DNA of 64,000 nucleotides from assembly GCF_000938305.1 (NCBI RefSeq), contig NZ_JYMT01000020.1, positions 96,731 to 160,730 on the forward strand, written 5' to 3'. Origin of the DNA: Bradyrhizobium sp. LTSP885 (GTDB lineage: Bacteria; Pseudomonadota; Alphaproteobacteria; Rhizobiales; Xanthobacteraceae). Below, piece after piece: positions 45,034 to 53,191 of this stretch. The stretch's first letter is position 1; every line of letters starts with the position of its first letter. A program made the position numbers and the translations under genes. Below the pieces are notes generated by a model, which saw only the letters and a program-made list of their open reading frames with translations, ran no database searches and was not told where the DNA came from.

Positions 45034-47400
45034 TCACACAGCCATTTTGCGATGCCGCACCGGAGCGCCTGATGACAGCCCCTCCGCCGCGTCGATGATG
45101 GCGTTGGCATCGATGCCGTAATGACGGTAGAGGTCGCCGATCGTGCCGGTCTGGCCGAAATGTTCGACCCCGAGTGCCTCGACGCGATGGCCGCGGACGC
45201 CGCCGAGCCAGCCGAGCGCCGCCGGATGGCCGTCGATCACGGTCACAATGCCGCAGTCGCGGCCAAGCGGCGCCAGCAACCGCTCGATATGACTCAAATG
45301 CTGCACACCGCGGCGATCACGGCGCAAATTCCGCGCGGCGGACCATCCGGCATAGAGCCGGTCGGCGGAGGTGACCGCCAGTAGACCGACGTCGCGGTGG
45401 CTCTCGCCGATCAGGCCGACGGCCTCGACCGCCTCAGGTGCGACCGTGCCGGTATAGGCGATGACAAGGTCGCAGTTCGGGCCCGGCCTGCGCAACCAAT
45501 AGGCACCATCGGTGATGTCGCGCTGCAGGTCCGGCGGCATGATCCGCTGCGGCTGCTCCAGCGTGCGCGTCGAGAGCCGCAAATAGACCGAGCCGCCCTC
45601 CGCACCCTCGCGCTGCATGTGGCCGAAACCCCAGCCCATGATCACGGCAAGTTCATCGACAAAGGCCGGCTCGAACGAGGCCAGCCCGTCCTGCCCGATC
45701 CCGATCAGCGGCGTCTTGATCGACTGGTGCGCGCCGCCCTCCGGCGCCAGCGACACGCCCGATGGCGTCGCCGCCACCATGAAGCGGGCGTCCTGGTAGC
45801 AGGCATAGTTCAGCGCATCGAGGCCGCGCTCGATGAAGGGATCATAGAGCGTGCCGACCGGCAGCAGCCGCGCGCCATTGATCTGGTGCGACAGGCCGAG
45901 CGCCGACAGCATGATGAACAGGTTCATCTCGGCGATACCGAGCTCGAGGTGCTGGCCCTTGGGCGAGTATTCCCAGGTGAAGGCCGACGGGATCTTTTCC
46001 TGCCGGAATAGATCGTGGTTCTCCGCCTTGGCGAACAGGCCGCGGCGATTGACCCAGCCGCCGAGATTGGTCGACACGGTGACGTCGGGCGACGCGGTGA
46101 CGATGCGTGCGGCCAGCGCACTGTCGCCCTTTGCGAGTTCGTGCAGCACGAGCCCAAAGCCCTGCTGCGTCGACATCTGCGCCGATGCCTTGAACGTAAG
46201 TCGCTCCGGCACCTCGATCACGGGCGCCGACAGCCGGCGGCGGCCCTCGCGGTTGAACGGTGCCTCCGCCAGGAAGGCTTCGAGCGTCGCGGGCTGCTGC
46301 GACAGGCCCTCGAACTTGTCCCACTCATGGCCGGTCCGGATGTTCTGGCTGGCCCGCCACTTCTCCATCTGCGTCACGGTCATCAGGCCGGCGTGGTTAT
46401 CCTTGTGGCCCTGCATCGGCAGGCCGACGCCCTTGATGGTGTAGGCGATGAAGCAGACCGGACGGTCATGGTCGATGGCTTCAAAGGCCTCGATCATGCT
46501 CGCCATGTCATGGCCGCCGAGATTCGACATCAGCGCCAGCAATTGCTCGTCGCTGCGGCGGTCGATCAGTTGCGTGACCTGCCCCTGGTCGCCGATGTCG
46601 TCCTGCAGATGCTTGCGGAACGCAGCCCCACCCTGGAAACACAGCGCCGCGTACATCTGGTTCGGGCAATTGTCGATCCAGCGCTTCAGCGCCTCGCCGC
46701 CCGGCTCGGCGAAGGCGTCAAGCATCAGCTTGCCGTATTTCACGATCACCACGTCCCAGCCGAAATTGCGAAACATGGATTCGAATTTCGCCCACAGCCC
46801 TTCGCGCACGACGGCGTCGAGCGACTGCCTGTTGTAGTCGACCACCCACCAGGTGTTGCGCAGGCCGTGCTTCCAGCCCTCGAGCAGCGCCTCGAAGATG
46901 TTACCCTCGTCCATCTCGGCGTCGCCGACCAGCGCGATCATGCGGCCTTCCGACCGCTCCTTCATCCAGCCATGCGCCTTGACGTAGTCCTGCACCAGCG
47001 AGGCGAACAGCGTCTGCGCGACACCGAGGCCGACCGAGCCGGTGGAGAAATCGACGTCGTCGACATCCTTGGTGCGCGACGGATAGGACTGCGCGCCCTT
47101 GTAGCCGCGGAAGTTCTCCAGCTTGTCGCGGGTCTGGTGCCCGAACAGATACTGGATCGCATGGAACACCGGGCTGGCATGCGGCTTCACCGCGACGCGG
47201 TCCTGCGGCCGCAGCACCGAGAAATAGAGCGCCGACATGATGTTGGCGAGCGAGGCCGAGGAGGCCTGGTGGCCGCCGACCTTCAGCCCGTCGGTGCTGG
47301 GCCTGACGTGGTTGGCGTGATGGATGGTCCACGACGACAGCCACAGCACCTTGCGGGCCAGGGCGGACAGCGATTCGAGACGTTCAGGCGCGATTCCCAT
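45034..47400 (-). CDS. 2-oxoacid dehydrogenase E1 component, homodimeric (AceE/MdeB-like)
   Basis: A 788-residue thiamine-diphosphate enzyme related to the E1 subunit of pyruvate dehydrogenase and to the alpha-ketobutyrate dehydrogenase MdeB. Its ThDP-Mg motif is GDAEMDEGNIFEAL...NRQ, and it has the transketolase-like SSASLANIMSALYF and the family's STNLGGWVNRRG segment. ATG 47400 is chosen over 47418: GGAG lies 7 bases upstream. E2 and E3 partners are not encoded here, so it must use those of another complex or work alone. The divergent Lrp gene at 47532 echoes the mdeR-mdeB arrangement described in Pseudomonas. Pyruvate and 2-oxobutyrate are both possible substrates. Confidence 0.82.
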   Translation of the reverse strand: MGIAPERLESLSALARKVLWLSSWTIHHANHVRPSTDGLKVGGHQASSASLANIMSALYFSVLRPQDRVAVKPHASPVFHAIQYLFGHQTRDKLENFRGYKGAQSYPSRTKDVDDVDFSTGSVGLGVAQTLFASLVQDYVKAHGWMKERSEGRMIALVGDAEMDEGNIFEALLEGWKHGLRNTWWVVDYNRQSLDAVVREGLWAKFESMFRNFGWDVVIVKYGKLMLDAFAEPGGEALKRWIDNCPNQMYAALCFQGGAAFRKHLQDDIGDQGQVTQLIDRRSDEQLLALMSNLGGHDMASMIEAFEAIDHDRPVCFIAYTIKGVGLPMQGHKDNHAGLMTVTQMEKWRASQNIRTGHEWDKFEGLSQQPATLEAFLAEAPFNREGRRRLSAPVIEVPERLTFKASAQMSTQQGFGLVLHELAKGDSALAARIVTASPDVTVSTNLGGWVNRRGLFAKAENHDLFRQEKIPSAFTWEYSPKGQHLELGIAEMNLFIMLSALGLSHQINGARLLPVGTLYDPFIERGLDALNYACYQDARFMVAATPSGVSLAPEGGAHQSIKTPLIGIGQDGLASFEPAFVDELAVIMGWGFGHMQREGAEGGSVYLRLSTRTLEQPQRIMPPDLQRDITDGAYWLRRPGPNCDLVIAYTGTVAPEAVEAVGLIGESHRDVGLLAVTSADRLYAGWSAARNLRRDRRGVQHLSHIERLLAPLGRDCGIVTVIDGHPAALGWLGGVRGHRVEALGVEHFGQTGTIGDLYRHYGIDANAIIDAAEGLSSGAPVRHRKMAV

Positions 47401-47485
47401 GACGAGACTCCGGGGCAATATCGCTGATGTTACTGCCGGCGCGGGCGGCTAAAATCTCAATTCCACGCGACAGCACAGGAAAAAT

Positions 47486-47500
47486 TGGGATAAATTCCCA
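47486..47500. promoter_or_regulatory. Putative operator in the mdeB-like/Lrp divergent region
   Basis: TGGGA-TAAAT-TCCCA is an inverted repeat with an AT-rich centre, typical of sites bound by Lrp/AsnC-type proteins, lying 32 bases upstream of ATG 47532 and between the two divergent genes. Confidence 0.35.
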
Positions 47501-47531
47501 CGATCCGGCTTCAACCAATGAGTTCATCCCA

Positions 47532-47993
47532 ATGCCTGCCCTCGACGCCATCGACCGCAAAATCCTCAGCCTGCTGCAGACCGACAGCCGCATGACCATG
47601 CAGGCCCTCGCCGACAGGGTCGGGCTTTCGGTGTCGCCCTGCCACCGCCGGGTCAAGCTGCTCGAGGAGCGCGGCGTGATCAGCCGCTATATCGCGACCG
47701 TCGACCAGAAATCGCTGGGGCTGCATGTCTCGGTCTTCATCTCGATCAAGCTTGCGCGGCAGAAGGAGGAGGACCTGAATCGTTTTGCGCGAGCGATCTC
47801 CAAATGGGACGAGGTGCTCGAATGCTATCTGATGACTGGCAACCGCGACTATCTGCTGCGCGTCGTCGCCGCGGATCTCTCGTCCTATGAAGCGTTCCTG
47901 AAAAACAAGCTGACCCGGCTCGACGGTATTGCGTCGATCGAGTCGAGCTTTGCGCTGAGCCAGGTGAAGTATTCGACGGCGCTGCCGGTGTGA
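47532..47993 (+). CDS. Lrp/AsnC-family transcriptional regulator
   Basis: A 153-residue regulator. The N-terminal helix-turn-helix is LDAIDRKILSLLQTDSRMTMQALADRVGLSVSPCHRRVKLLEERGVI and the C-terminal RAM ligand-binding domain follows (VSVFISIKLARQKEEDLNRFARAISKWDEVLECYLMTGNRDYLLRV). The start at ATG 47532 is preferred to a TTG-type start at 47427, which lies in the divergent promoter. It probably regulates the adjacent dehydrogenase gene in response to an amino acid or keto acid. The palindrome at 47486-47500 is a candidate site. Confidence 0.9.
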   Translation: MPALDAIDRKILSLLQTDSRMTMQALADRVGLSVSPCHRRVKLLEERGVISRYIATVDQKSLGLHVSVFISIKLARQKEEDLNRFARAISKWDEVLECYLMTGNRDYLLRVVAADLSSYEAFLKNKLTRLDGIASIESSFALSQVKYSTALPV

Positions 47994-48036
47994 GCGCTGT
48001 TTGTGTCGGGCTTCGCTCGCGCCAAAAATCACGTCG

Positions 48037-48158
48037 TCGTCCCGGCGAAGGCCGGGACCCATAACCACAGGATCATGTTGTTGAAGTAAGCTGTGGCCCC
48101 AGCGTCGCAACGCAACTCGCATTTGTGGTTATGGGTCCCGGGTCAAGCCCGGGACGAC
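48037..48158. repeat. Inverted pair of palindromic repeats (family 1, CCCGG variant)
   Basis: The left copy begins GTCGTCCCGGCGAAGGCCGGGAC followed by CCATAACCACAGG; the right copy ends GGGACGAC at 48158 and is preceded by GGTTATGG. It has the same design as the pairs at 30172, 33216, 9332 and 27039. Confidence 0.85.
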
Positions 48159-48254
48159 AGCGAATTTGTTGCACGGCCGGTGAACAAACATCCACATTCT
48201 CGCGACATGATTTGCCCGAGCTTTGCATTTCGTTTCGCCCTCTCCTTGAAGAGG

Positions 48255-48600
48255 GCGCAGGGAAAGCCGGGTGCACGCTGCACCCGCGGTCTCGTGTGCA
48301 AAGGTAGAAAGAAAGCCGCACACGAGCATACAGGTTCAGCGGAGGCACTCCGGCTTTCCCTGCGCGATGGGTTACGGCTTATACGTGCTCTCCCCGGCGA
48401 GACTAGGCTTTGTTGTCACCGCCCTCGCAAAGACGCTGTCGCGTCTTGCGAGAGGACACCAACCACTGGGGCGTCCGAACCACACGACTTCACCGTCCGC
48501 TTCACGCGCTCTCGTCAGTTGCGCAATCGGCGTCCACCGCATCCCACCGCGCGTTCGTGACGTGCGCTCGCCCCTCAATCGGGTGGGACGGTCGCATTAA
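48255..48600. repeat. Structured intergenic element with nested hairpins
   Basis: Exact inverted arms GCGCAGGGAAAGCCGG (48255-48270) and CCGGCTTTCCCTGCGC (48350-48365) enclose a GGGTGCA-CGC-TGCACCC hairpin and a CTCGTGTGC (48291-48299)/GCACACGAG (48318-48326) hairpin. Downstream CTCGCAAAGACGC-TGTC-GCGTCTTGCGAG (48424-48452) forms another stem. Its role is unknown; it resembles a recurrent intergenic sequence in Bradyrhizobium from memory, not verified here. Confidence 0.6.
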
Positions 48601-48889
48601 ACGGCTGAGTTGGGGTTGGTGTCAAGGAAAACTTCCGAAAAAACGAAATGACTTTTGTCGCGAGGACTTGCCATGTCGGGCAACTCAGTGATTGGGAACC
48701 ACGGTGGGCACGGAGTGGTCGATCGTTCCGCTTATATCCGACAGTGTTAAAATCACCCCATTTCTCTTTCAGTCAGCCTCTTAGAGTGCCAAAGTGATTT
48801 TTGGATGGGGTCGTTCAGCGGGTGTCGTTCCGATCAAATCGAATGATACGATTTAGCGCCCGCTATAGGCTTTATCGAGGAGAGACATC

Positions 48890-48952
48890 TTGATCTACCG
48901 TGCTTGCGCGATTGCTACGCCCCTCCCCCGCATCCGGTACCTGATCGCATGA
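48890..48952 (+). CDS. Possible 20-residue leader peptide coupled to the DUF2867 gene
   Basis: TTG 48890 is preceded by GAGGAG with good spacing and opens a 20-codon frame reading IYRACAIATPLPRIRYLIA after the first residue. Its TGA at 48950-48952 overlaps ATG 48949 (ATGA), so translation of the leader would feed the next gene. The short product is not obviously a protein in its own right; it may be a leader or simply a chance frame. Confidence 0.35.
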   Translation: MIYRACAIATPLPRIRYLIA

Positions 48953-49458
48953 CCAAAGCGCGCGCCGTGCCCATGCCTAACAACAGCGTGCTTGCGCCGC
49001 TTTACGCGGGCGCGGACCTTTTGGACGCCTTTGCAATTCGACTGCCGGTGGGGGCCAGCGATGATCTAGAGGTGCTGGCACGCGCCGCGTTCGAGCGACA
49101 GGCGGGGTGGATTCGTGCGCTCACTCGTGTCCGCGATGTGGTGATGGCGGCAGCCGCCGTCAAATCGTCGCGCGCCATCGGTCTTGCCGCAGCGGCGCGT
49201 GGGCCGGTTATCGGCTACTTCCCGGTGCTATCAAAGAGCGCGACGGAGCTGGTAGTGGGCGAGGATGACCGGCATCTCGACTTCCGCGCCACCATCCAAC
49301 TTCGCGCCGATGCAGCAAATGGGCGCGAGCTGGTCGTGGGTACTGTGGTGCATTGCCATAACCGACTGGGGCGTATCTATCTTGCGACGATAGCACCGTT
49401 TCATCGCGTGATTGTGCGGGCGAGTTTAGAACAGGCGGCAAGAGCAACGAAGATTTAA
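48949..49458 (+). CDS. DUF2867 domain-containing protein
   Basis: A 169-residue protein with the DUF2867 pattern: an N-terminal strand region VLAPLYAGADLLDAFAIRLP, a charged middle, EDDRHLDFRATIQL, and the C-terminal block TVVHCHNRLGRIYLATIAPFHRVIVRASLEQA. The family has a fold related to START/SRPBCC-like proteins but no established function. ATG 48949 is chosen because it overlaps the leader stop; ATG 48973 is an alternative. It stands in the A+T-richer island, which suggests recent acquisition. Confidence 0.7.
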   Translation: MTKARAVPMPNNSVLAPLYAGADLLDAFAIRLPVGASDDLEVLARAAFERQAGWIRALTRVRDVVMAAAAVKSSRAIGLAAAARGPVIGYFPVLSKSATELVVGEDDRHLDFRATIQLRADAANGRELVVGTVVHCHNRLGRIYLATIAPFHRVIVRASLEQAARATKI

Positions 49459-49607
49459 GCGTGCTTTGGTGGTCGCGACAGGCTGTCGTCGGCCATTGGC
49501 GGTCCGTGGCGCATCCCGCGAATTTGATGGTGCTTTGCAATTTGCATGGCAACATAGCCTACCTTCGATAGGTGGGTACATTTAGGCAAACTACTGGAAG
49601 AGCGAAT

Positions 49608-50033
49608 ATGTCTGAGCGCGACACTAAGCTCCACGGTTGCTGGCGGTTAGTTTCTTTTGATACTGAGCTTCAGGATTCAAAGGAGCGCAGTCAACCGTGG
49701 GGCCCCGACCCCAATGGGTACCTTATTTTCAGCTCTGATGGGCGAATGATGGTGCTCGTTACCGCAGAGGCGCGGGAGCCAGGGAATACAGATGAAAAAC
49801 TGGTGGCACTTTTCCGTACTCTGATGGCCTATACCGGACGGTATCGGATCGATGGGGATAGGTTCATCACAAAGATTGACTCATCTTGGAATGAAGCCTG
49901 GAACGGCAGTGAGCAGGAACGATTCTACAAGCTTGATGGAGACACGCTCGACGTCTTTACGGCCTGGATGCCGAATCCGTTAGTATCGGGAAATCCAATA
50001 GGAAGAGGTATTCTCAGTTTCAGGCGCGAGTAG
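49608..50033 (+). CDS. Lipocalin-like domain-containing protein
   Basis: A 141-residue protein of the lipocalin_5-like family: KLHGCWRLVSFDTELQDSKERSQPWGPDPNGYLIFSSDGRMMVLV matches the family's start (GxWxLVSF, then the PxGYLxYxxDGxM motif), and it continues YTGRYRIDGDRFITKIDSSWNEAWNG. GGAAG lies 7 bases before ATG 49608. It has no signal peptide. Function unknown. Its A+T-richer coding style differs from neighbours, in line with horizontal gain. Confidence 0.75.
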   Translation: MSERDTKLHGCWRLVSFDTELQDSKERSQPWGPDPNGYLIFSSDGRMMVLVTAEAREPGNTDEKLVALFRTLMAYTGRYRIDGDRFITKIDSSWNEAWNGSEQERFYKLDGDTLDVFTAWMPNPLVSGNPIGRGILSFRRE

Positions 50034-50707
50034 TTTTCTCTACGCTGAGTTCGCAACTGGTCGCTCGTTTGCAGGTCATCAACTCGACGGTGAGTCGGGC
50101 AACTACCTTTGAATGACCGCATTGTGGCGGCCTCCAGGGAAGGTCTGCATAACTCGGCTCGATACGTGCTTGACGACGTCGGGCTGACTTGAGAGGCCTC
50201 GACAACCGACCGTAGGGTGACGAAGGCGCGATGATCAACTCGCCGAGATGCAGCGGCGGTCGAAATTGCCCCGCCAGCTCGCAGGCGCATACAGAGGTTC
50301 GGGCTGCGGAGACCCTTGCTGCGGTGATGACGGCGCGTTGGTCATCGCGGGCTCCGACACTTCGGGGCAGCATTTGGCCGATGACGCCGACGCCGGCGGT
50401 TCCGCTGCCGTTACGCGTTTCAGGCCGAACTGCCTTGGCATAGGCGCCTCCGAATCAACGTCGTGTCCTGTTGTCGATCGTAGCGCGAGTGGTTGGTAGC
50501 CCAAAGGGGAATGCTGATCGCTTCGCAATCTTCACAAGATTGCAGAACGCTCTTCAAGAACTTCGCATCTTCGCTGATTCAAGCGAAGCGCGCCTCTTGG
50601 CGCGAACCCGGAATCCATTCATCCATAAAGCCTGCGGCCCAATGGATTCCGGGTTCTCGCTTCGCGAGCCCCGGAATGACGGGTGGCGAATGTGGTGGAC
50701 GGATTCG
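50034..50707. other. 674-base interval with a family 3 repeat
   Basis: No coding sequence with a good ribosome-binding site and a family match is seen. The interval contains a copy of the family 3 palindrome at about 50600-50682. Short open frames on both strands (60-120 residues) have no recognisable features. Confidence 0.6.
50600..50682. repeat. Palindromic intergenic repeat (family 3), partial copy
   Basis: GGAATCCAT and ATGGATTCC enclose a short spacer and the arms end in CCCCGGAATGACG, matching the copy at 44910-45016; the left arm is shorter and diverged. It precedes the FAH-family gene stop by about 25 bases. Confidence 0.7.
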
Positions 50708-51880
50708 TCAGATCACCTTCCGCTGCGCCAAATTCTTCATCAACGCACTGAGGCCGAACGTCCAATGCTCGCACTCGTCGCTGTGACGCATCCGGTTGAC
50801 GAGCTTGCCGAGCTGGGGGGCCGCGATGGTGACGATGTCGTCACGCTTGTGGGTAAAGCCCTCACCCTTGGCGTCGCGATCCTTGACCGGCGCGAACATC
50901 GTGCCGAGGAACAGCGCGAAACCGTCAGGATATTGATGCACCGGGCCGATGGTCTGGGCGACCAGATCAGTTGGATCGCGGCTGATCTTGCTGATCGAGG
51001 AATGGCCCTCGAGCACGAATCCGTCCGCGCCCTTCACGGTCAGGCCGACGTCCATCTTCCTGACGTCGTCCAGCGAAAACGTCTGATCGAACAGCCGCAG
51101 CAGCGGGCCGATCGAACAGGAGGCGTTGTTGTCCTTGGCTTTCGACAGCAACAGCGCCGAGCGGCCCTCGAAGTCGCGCAGATTGACGTCGTTGCCGAGC
51201 GCGGCACCGACGATTCTGCCGCCGCTGGAGACGACCAGCACGACCTCCGGCTCCGGATTGTTCCAGGTCGATTTCGGATGCAGCCCGGCATCCATGCCGG
51301 TGCCGACCGAGGACAGCGTCGGCGCCTTGGTGAAGACCTCGGCGTCGGGCCCGATGCCGACCTCCAGATACTGGCTCCAGGCGTTCTGCTCGATCAGCAC
51401 CTGCTTCAGCTTGATCGCCTCCGCCGAGCCCGGCTTCAGCTTCGAGAAATCGTCGCCAACCAGGCGCACCACCTCCTTGCGGATCGCCTCTGCCGAGGCC
51501 GGATTGCCGCGCGCCCGCTCCTCGATCACGCGTTCCAGCATCGAGATCGCGAAGGTGACGCCGGCGGCTTTCAGCACCTGCAAATCGACCGGCGCCAGCA
51601 GATGCGGCTTCGCCGCGTCGCGGCCGTCGGGCGGCGTGTTGGCGAGGATCGCCGCGAGATCGCCGATCCGCGTGCCACCTGCCGCACGCAGCGCCGCCGC
51701 GGGATCGGGCTCCTCGCAGAGCGCGCTCACCGTGGGGAAAATCGCTGTCACGTCGAACACGCCGTCAGGGCGGACGGCTGCCACGGCCGGACCGCCCGCC
51801 TGCGGCAGCCAGACCCGCCCGACCAGCGTGCCATGGGTGCCGTCAACCGGCAGGACGTCGTTTGGCGCGAGTGTGATCAT
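50708..51880 (-). CDS. Fumarylacetoacetate hydrolase (FAH) family protein
   Basis: A 390-residue protein with a C-terminal FAH-fold domain. The metal and active-site region is HPKSTWNNPEPEVVLVV, and further family signatures are VGAALGNDVNLRDFEGRSALLLSKAKDNNASCSIGP and DVGLTVKGADGFVLEG. Members hydrolyse or isomerise 2,4-diketo or sugar-derived keto acids. It has an unusual N-terminal half of about 150 residues. A GGGGAGAA ribosome-binding site precedes ATG 51880. It is divergent from the polyphosphate kinase gene. Confidence 0.87.
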   Translation of the reverse strand: MITLAPNDVLPVDGTHGTLVGRVWLPQAGGPAVAAVRPDGVFDVTAIFPTVSALCEEPDPAAALRAAGGTRIGDLAAILANTPPDGRDAAKPHLLAPVDLQVLKAAGVTFAISMLERVIEERARGNPASAEAIRKEVVRLVGDDFSKLKPGSAEAIKLKQVLIEQNAWSQYLEVGIGPDAEVFTKAPTLSSVGTGMDAGLHPKSTWNNPEPEVVLVVSSGGRIVGAALGNDVNLRDFEGRSALLLSKAKDNNASCSIGPLLRLFDQTFSLDDVRKMDVGLTVKGADGFVLEGHSSISKISRDPTDLVAQTIGPVHQYPDGFALFLGTMFAPVKDRDAKGEGFTHKRDDIVTIAAPQLGKLVNRMRHSDECEHWTFGLSALMKNLAQRKVI

Positions 51881-51945
51881 CGGCTTCTCCCCTTCTTGCT
51901 CTTGTCGGCGCTTGTTAGCACAGTCTCGTCATCGCTGTGAAACGG

Positions 51946-51963
51946 CCGTCATCGCGATGTCAC
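51946..51963 (+). promoter_or_regulatory. Probable Pho box upstream of ppk2
   Basis: CCGTCAT-CGCG-ATGTCAC matches the alphaproteobacterial Pho box (two CTGTCAT/C heptamers separated by 4 bases) at 12 of 14 positions. It lies 62 bases upstream of ATG 52026 and would place this polyphosphate kinase under PhoB control. Confidence 0.55.
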
Positions 51964-52025
51964 ACGAAGGTAACATGGGCCGTCAATGCTCCGGCGCGAT
52001 CCACATATCATGGAAAGACGGATTC

Positions 52026-52934
52026 ATGACTGCCTCCGCCCTCACCGACGAAGCACTTCGTGCGCGCATCCACCAGGAGATGGCCGACAGCCTCGACGAG
52101 GAACTCGAACTCGAGCTTGACGACAACAGGCTCGACGAGCTCGACCATGAGGCGGGGCCGGGGCTCGACCGCAAGCTTTACTTCCGCGAACTGCTGCGGC
52201 TGCAGGGCGAACTGGTGAAGCTGCAAGACTGGGTGCACCACGAGAAGAAGAAGGTCGTCGTGCTGTTCGAGGGGCGAGATTCCGCCGGCAAGGGCGGCGT
52301 CATCAAGCGCATCACCCAGCGGCTCAACCCGCGCATTTGCCGCGTCGCGGCGCTGCCGGCGCCGAGCGAGCGCGAACGCACGCAATGGTACTTCCAGCGC
52401 TATGTCACGCATCTGCCGGCCGGCGGCGAGATCGTGCTGTTCGACCGCAGCTGGTACAACCGCGCCGGCGTCGAGAAGGTGATGGGGTTCTGCAGCGAGG
52501 AGCAGTACCAGGAGTTCTTCAAGTCGGTGCCGGAATTCGAGCGCATGCTGATCCGCTCCGGCACCATCCTGTTGAAATACTGGTTCTCGATCACCGACGA
52601 GGAACAGCAGTTCCGCTTCACCATGCGGATCCAGGATCCGCTGAAGCAGTGGAAGCTGAGCCCGATGGATGTCGAGGCGCGCAGCCGCTGGGAGCAGTAC
52701 ACCAAGGCCAAGGAAACGATGCTGGAGCACACGCATCTGCCTGATTCCCCGTGGTGGATCGTCGATGCCGTCGACAAGAAGCGGTCCCGGCTCAACTGCA
52801 TCTCGCATCTGCTGACCCAGATTCCCTATCAGCAGGTCGAGCACGCCCCCGTCACGCTGCCACCGCGGGTGCGCAATCCGGATTATCACCGCGGCCCGGT
52901 CCCGCCGGAGATGTACGTGCCGGCGAAGTTTTGA
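52026..52934 (+). CDS. ppk2: Polyphosphate kinase 2 (PPK2)
   Basis: A 302-residue cytoplasmic PPK2-family enzyme that transfers phosphate between polyphosphate and nucleotides. Walker A is GRDSAGKGG (residues 83-91) and the Walker B and lid region follows as LFDRSWYNRAGVE. The terminal part YWFSITDEEQQFRFTMRIQDPLKQWKLSPMD is family-typical. An acidic N-terminal stretch (about residues 20-45, EELELELDDNRLDELDHE) precedes the core. ATG 52026 is chosen although the open frame reaches further upstream into the divergent gene; a second in-frame ATG upstream near 51975 is less likely. A Pho box lies upstream. Confidence 0.92.
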   Translation: MTASALTDEALRARIHQEMADSLDEELELELDDNRLDELDHEAGPGLDRKLYFRELLRLQGELVKLQDWVHHEKKKVVVLFEGRDSAGKGGVIKRITQRLNPRICRVAALPAPSERERTQWYFQRYVTHLPAGGEIVLFDRSWYNRAGVEKVMGFCSEEQYQEFFKSVPEFERMLIRSGTILLKYWFSITDEEQQFRFTMRIQDPLKQWKLSPMDVEARSRWEQYTKAKETMLEHTHLPDSPWWIVDAVDKKRSRLNCISHLLTQIPYQQVEHAPVTLPPRVRNPDYHRGPVPPEMYVPAKF

Positions 52935-53080
52935 TCTCCCTCTCCCCGTTCTTACGGGGAGAGGGTTGTGGTGAGGGGCTGCCTCCGCGAACACGATGAG
53001 AGACGATTTGCGGAGAGTCCCCCTCACCCGGATTGCATCTTCGATGCAATCCGACCTCTCCCCGCTTGCGGGGAGAGGTG
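52935..53080. repeat. Palindromic intergenic repeat (family 4), copy 1
   Basis: Contains CCCTCTCCCCGTTCTTACGGGGAGAGGG-type stem, then GGATTGCATCTTCGATGCAATCC and CCTCTCCCCGCTTGCGGGGAGAGG stems. It begins directly after the ppk2 stop and may terminate it. A reverse-oriented copy is at 54083-54231. Confidence 0.85.
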
Positions 53081-53191
53081 AAGAGATGGACAGCAAAACC
53101 GTCGCCGCGCCTACTAATGGCGCAGGCCGGCACACTTGCTGCGGCCAAACGCCGACGTTAGGCTTCCCCGATCTGGTGCAGGGAGGCCTTC

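Larger units (their letters stand above)
47994..48889. other. Long gene-poor interval with repeats
   Basis: About 900 bases without a convincing protein gene. It holds a family 1 repeat pair (48037-48158) and a structured element (about 48255-48600). The last roughly 300 bases (48600-48890) are visibly richer in A+T than the flanks, with no recognisable gene, and may be acquired DNA or a leader. Confidence 0.6.

Noticed and set aside
46015..47427. A 470-residue plus-strand frame opposite the MdeB-like gene
   Set aside because: Antisense shadow with no motif; the minus-strand gene has clear ThDP motifs.
48255..48600. The structured element as a protein gene (several frames of 60-155 residues cross it)
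   Set aside because: The frames are broken by inverted repeats and lack ribosome-binding sites; an RNA or DNA structure explains the sequence better.
50231..50528. Short overlapping frames of 70-97 residues on both strands between the lipocalin-like and FAH genes
   Set aside because: No domain, weak starts and they conflict with each other.
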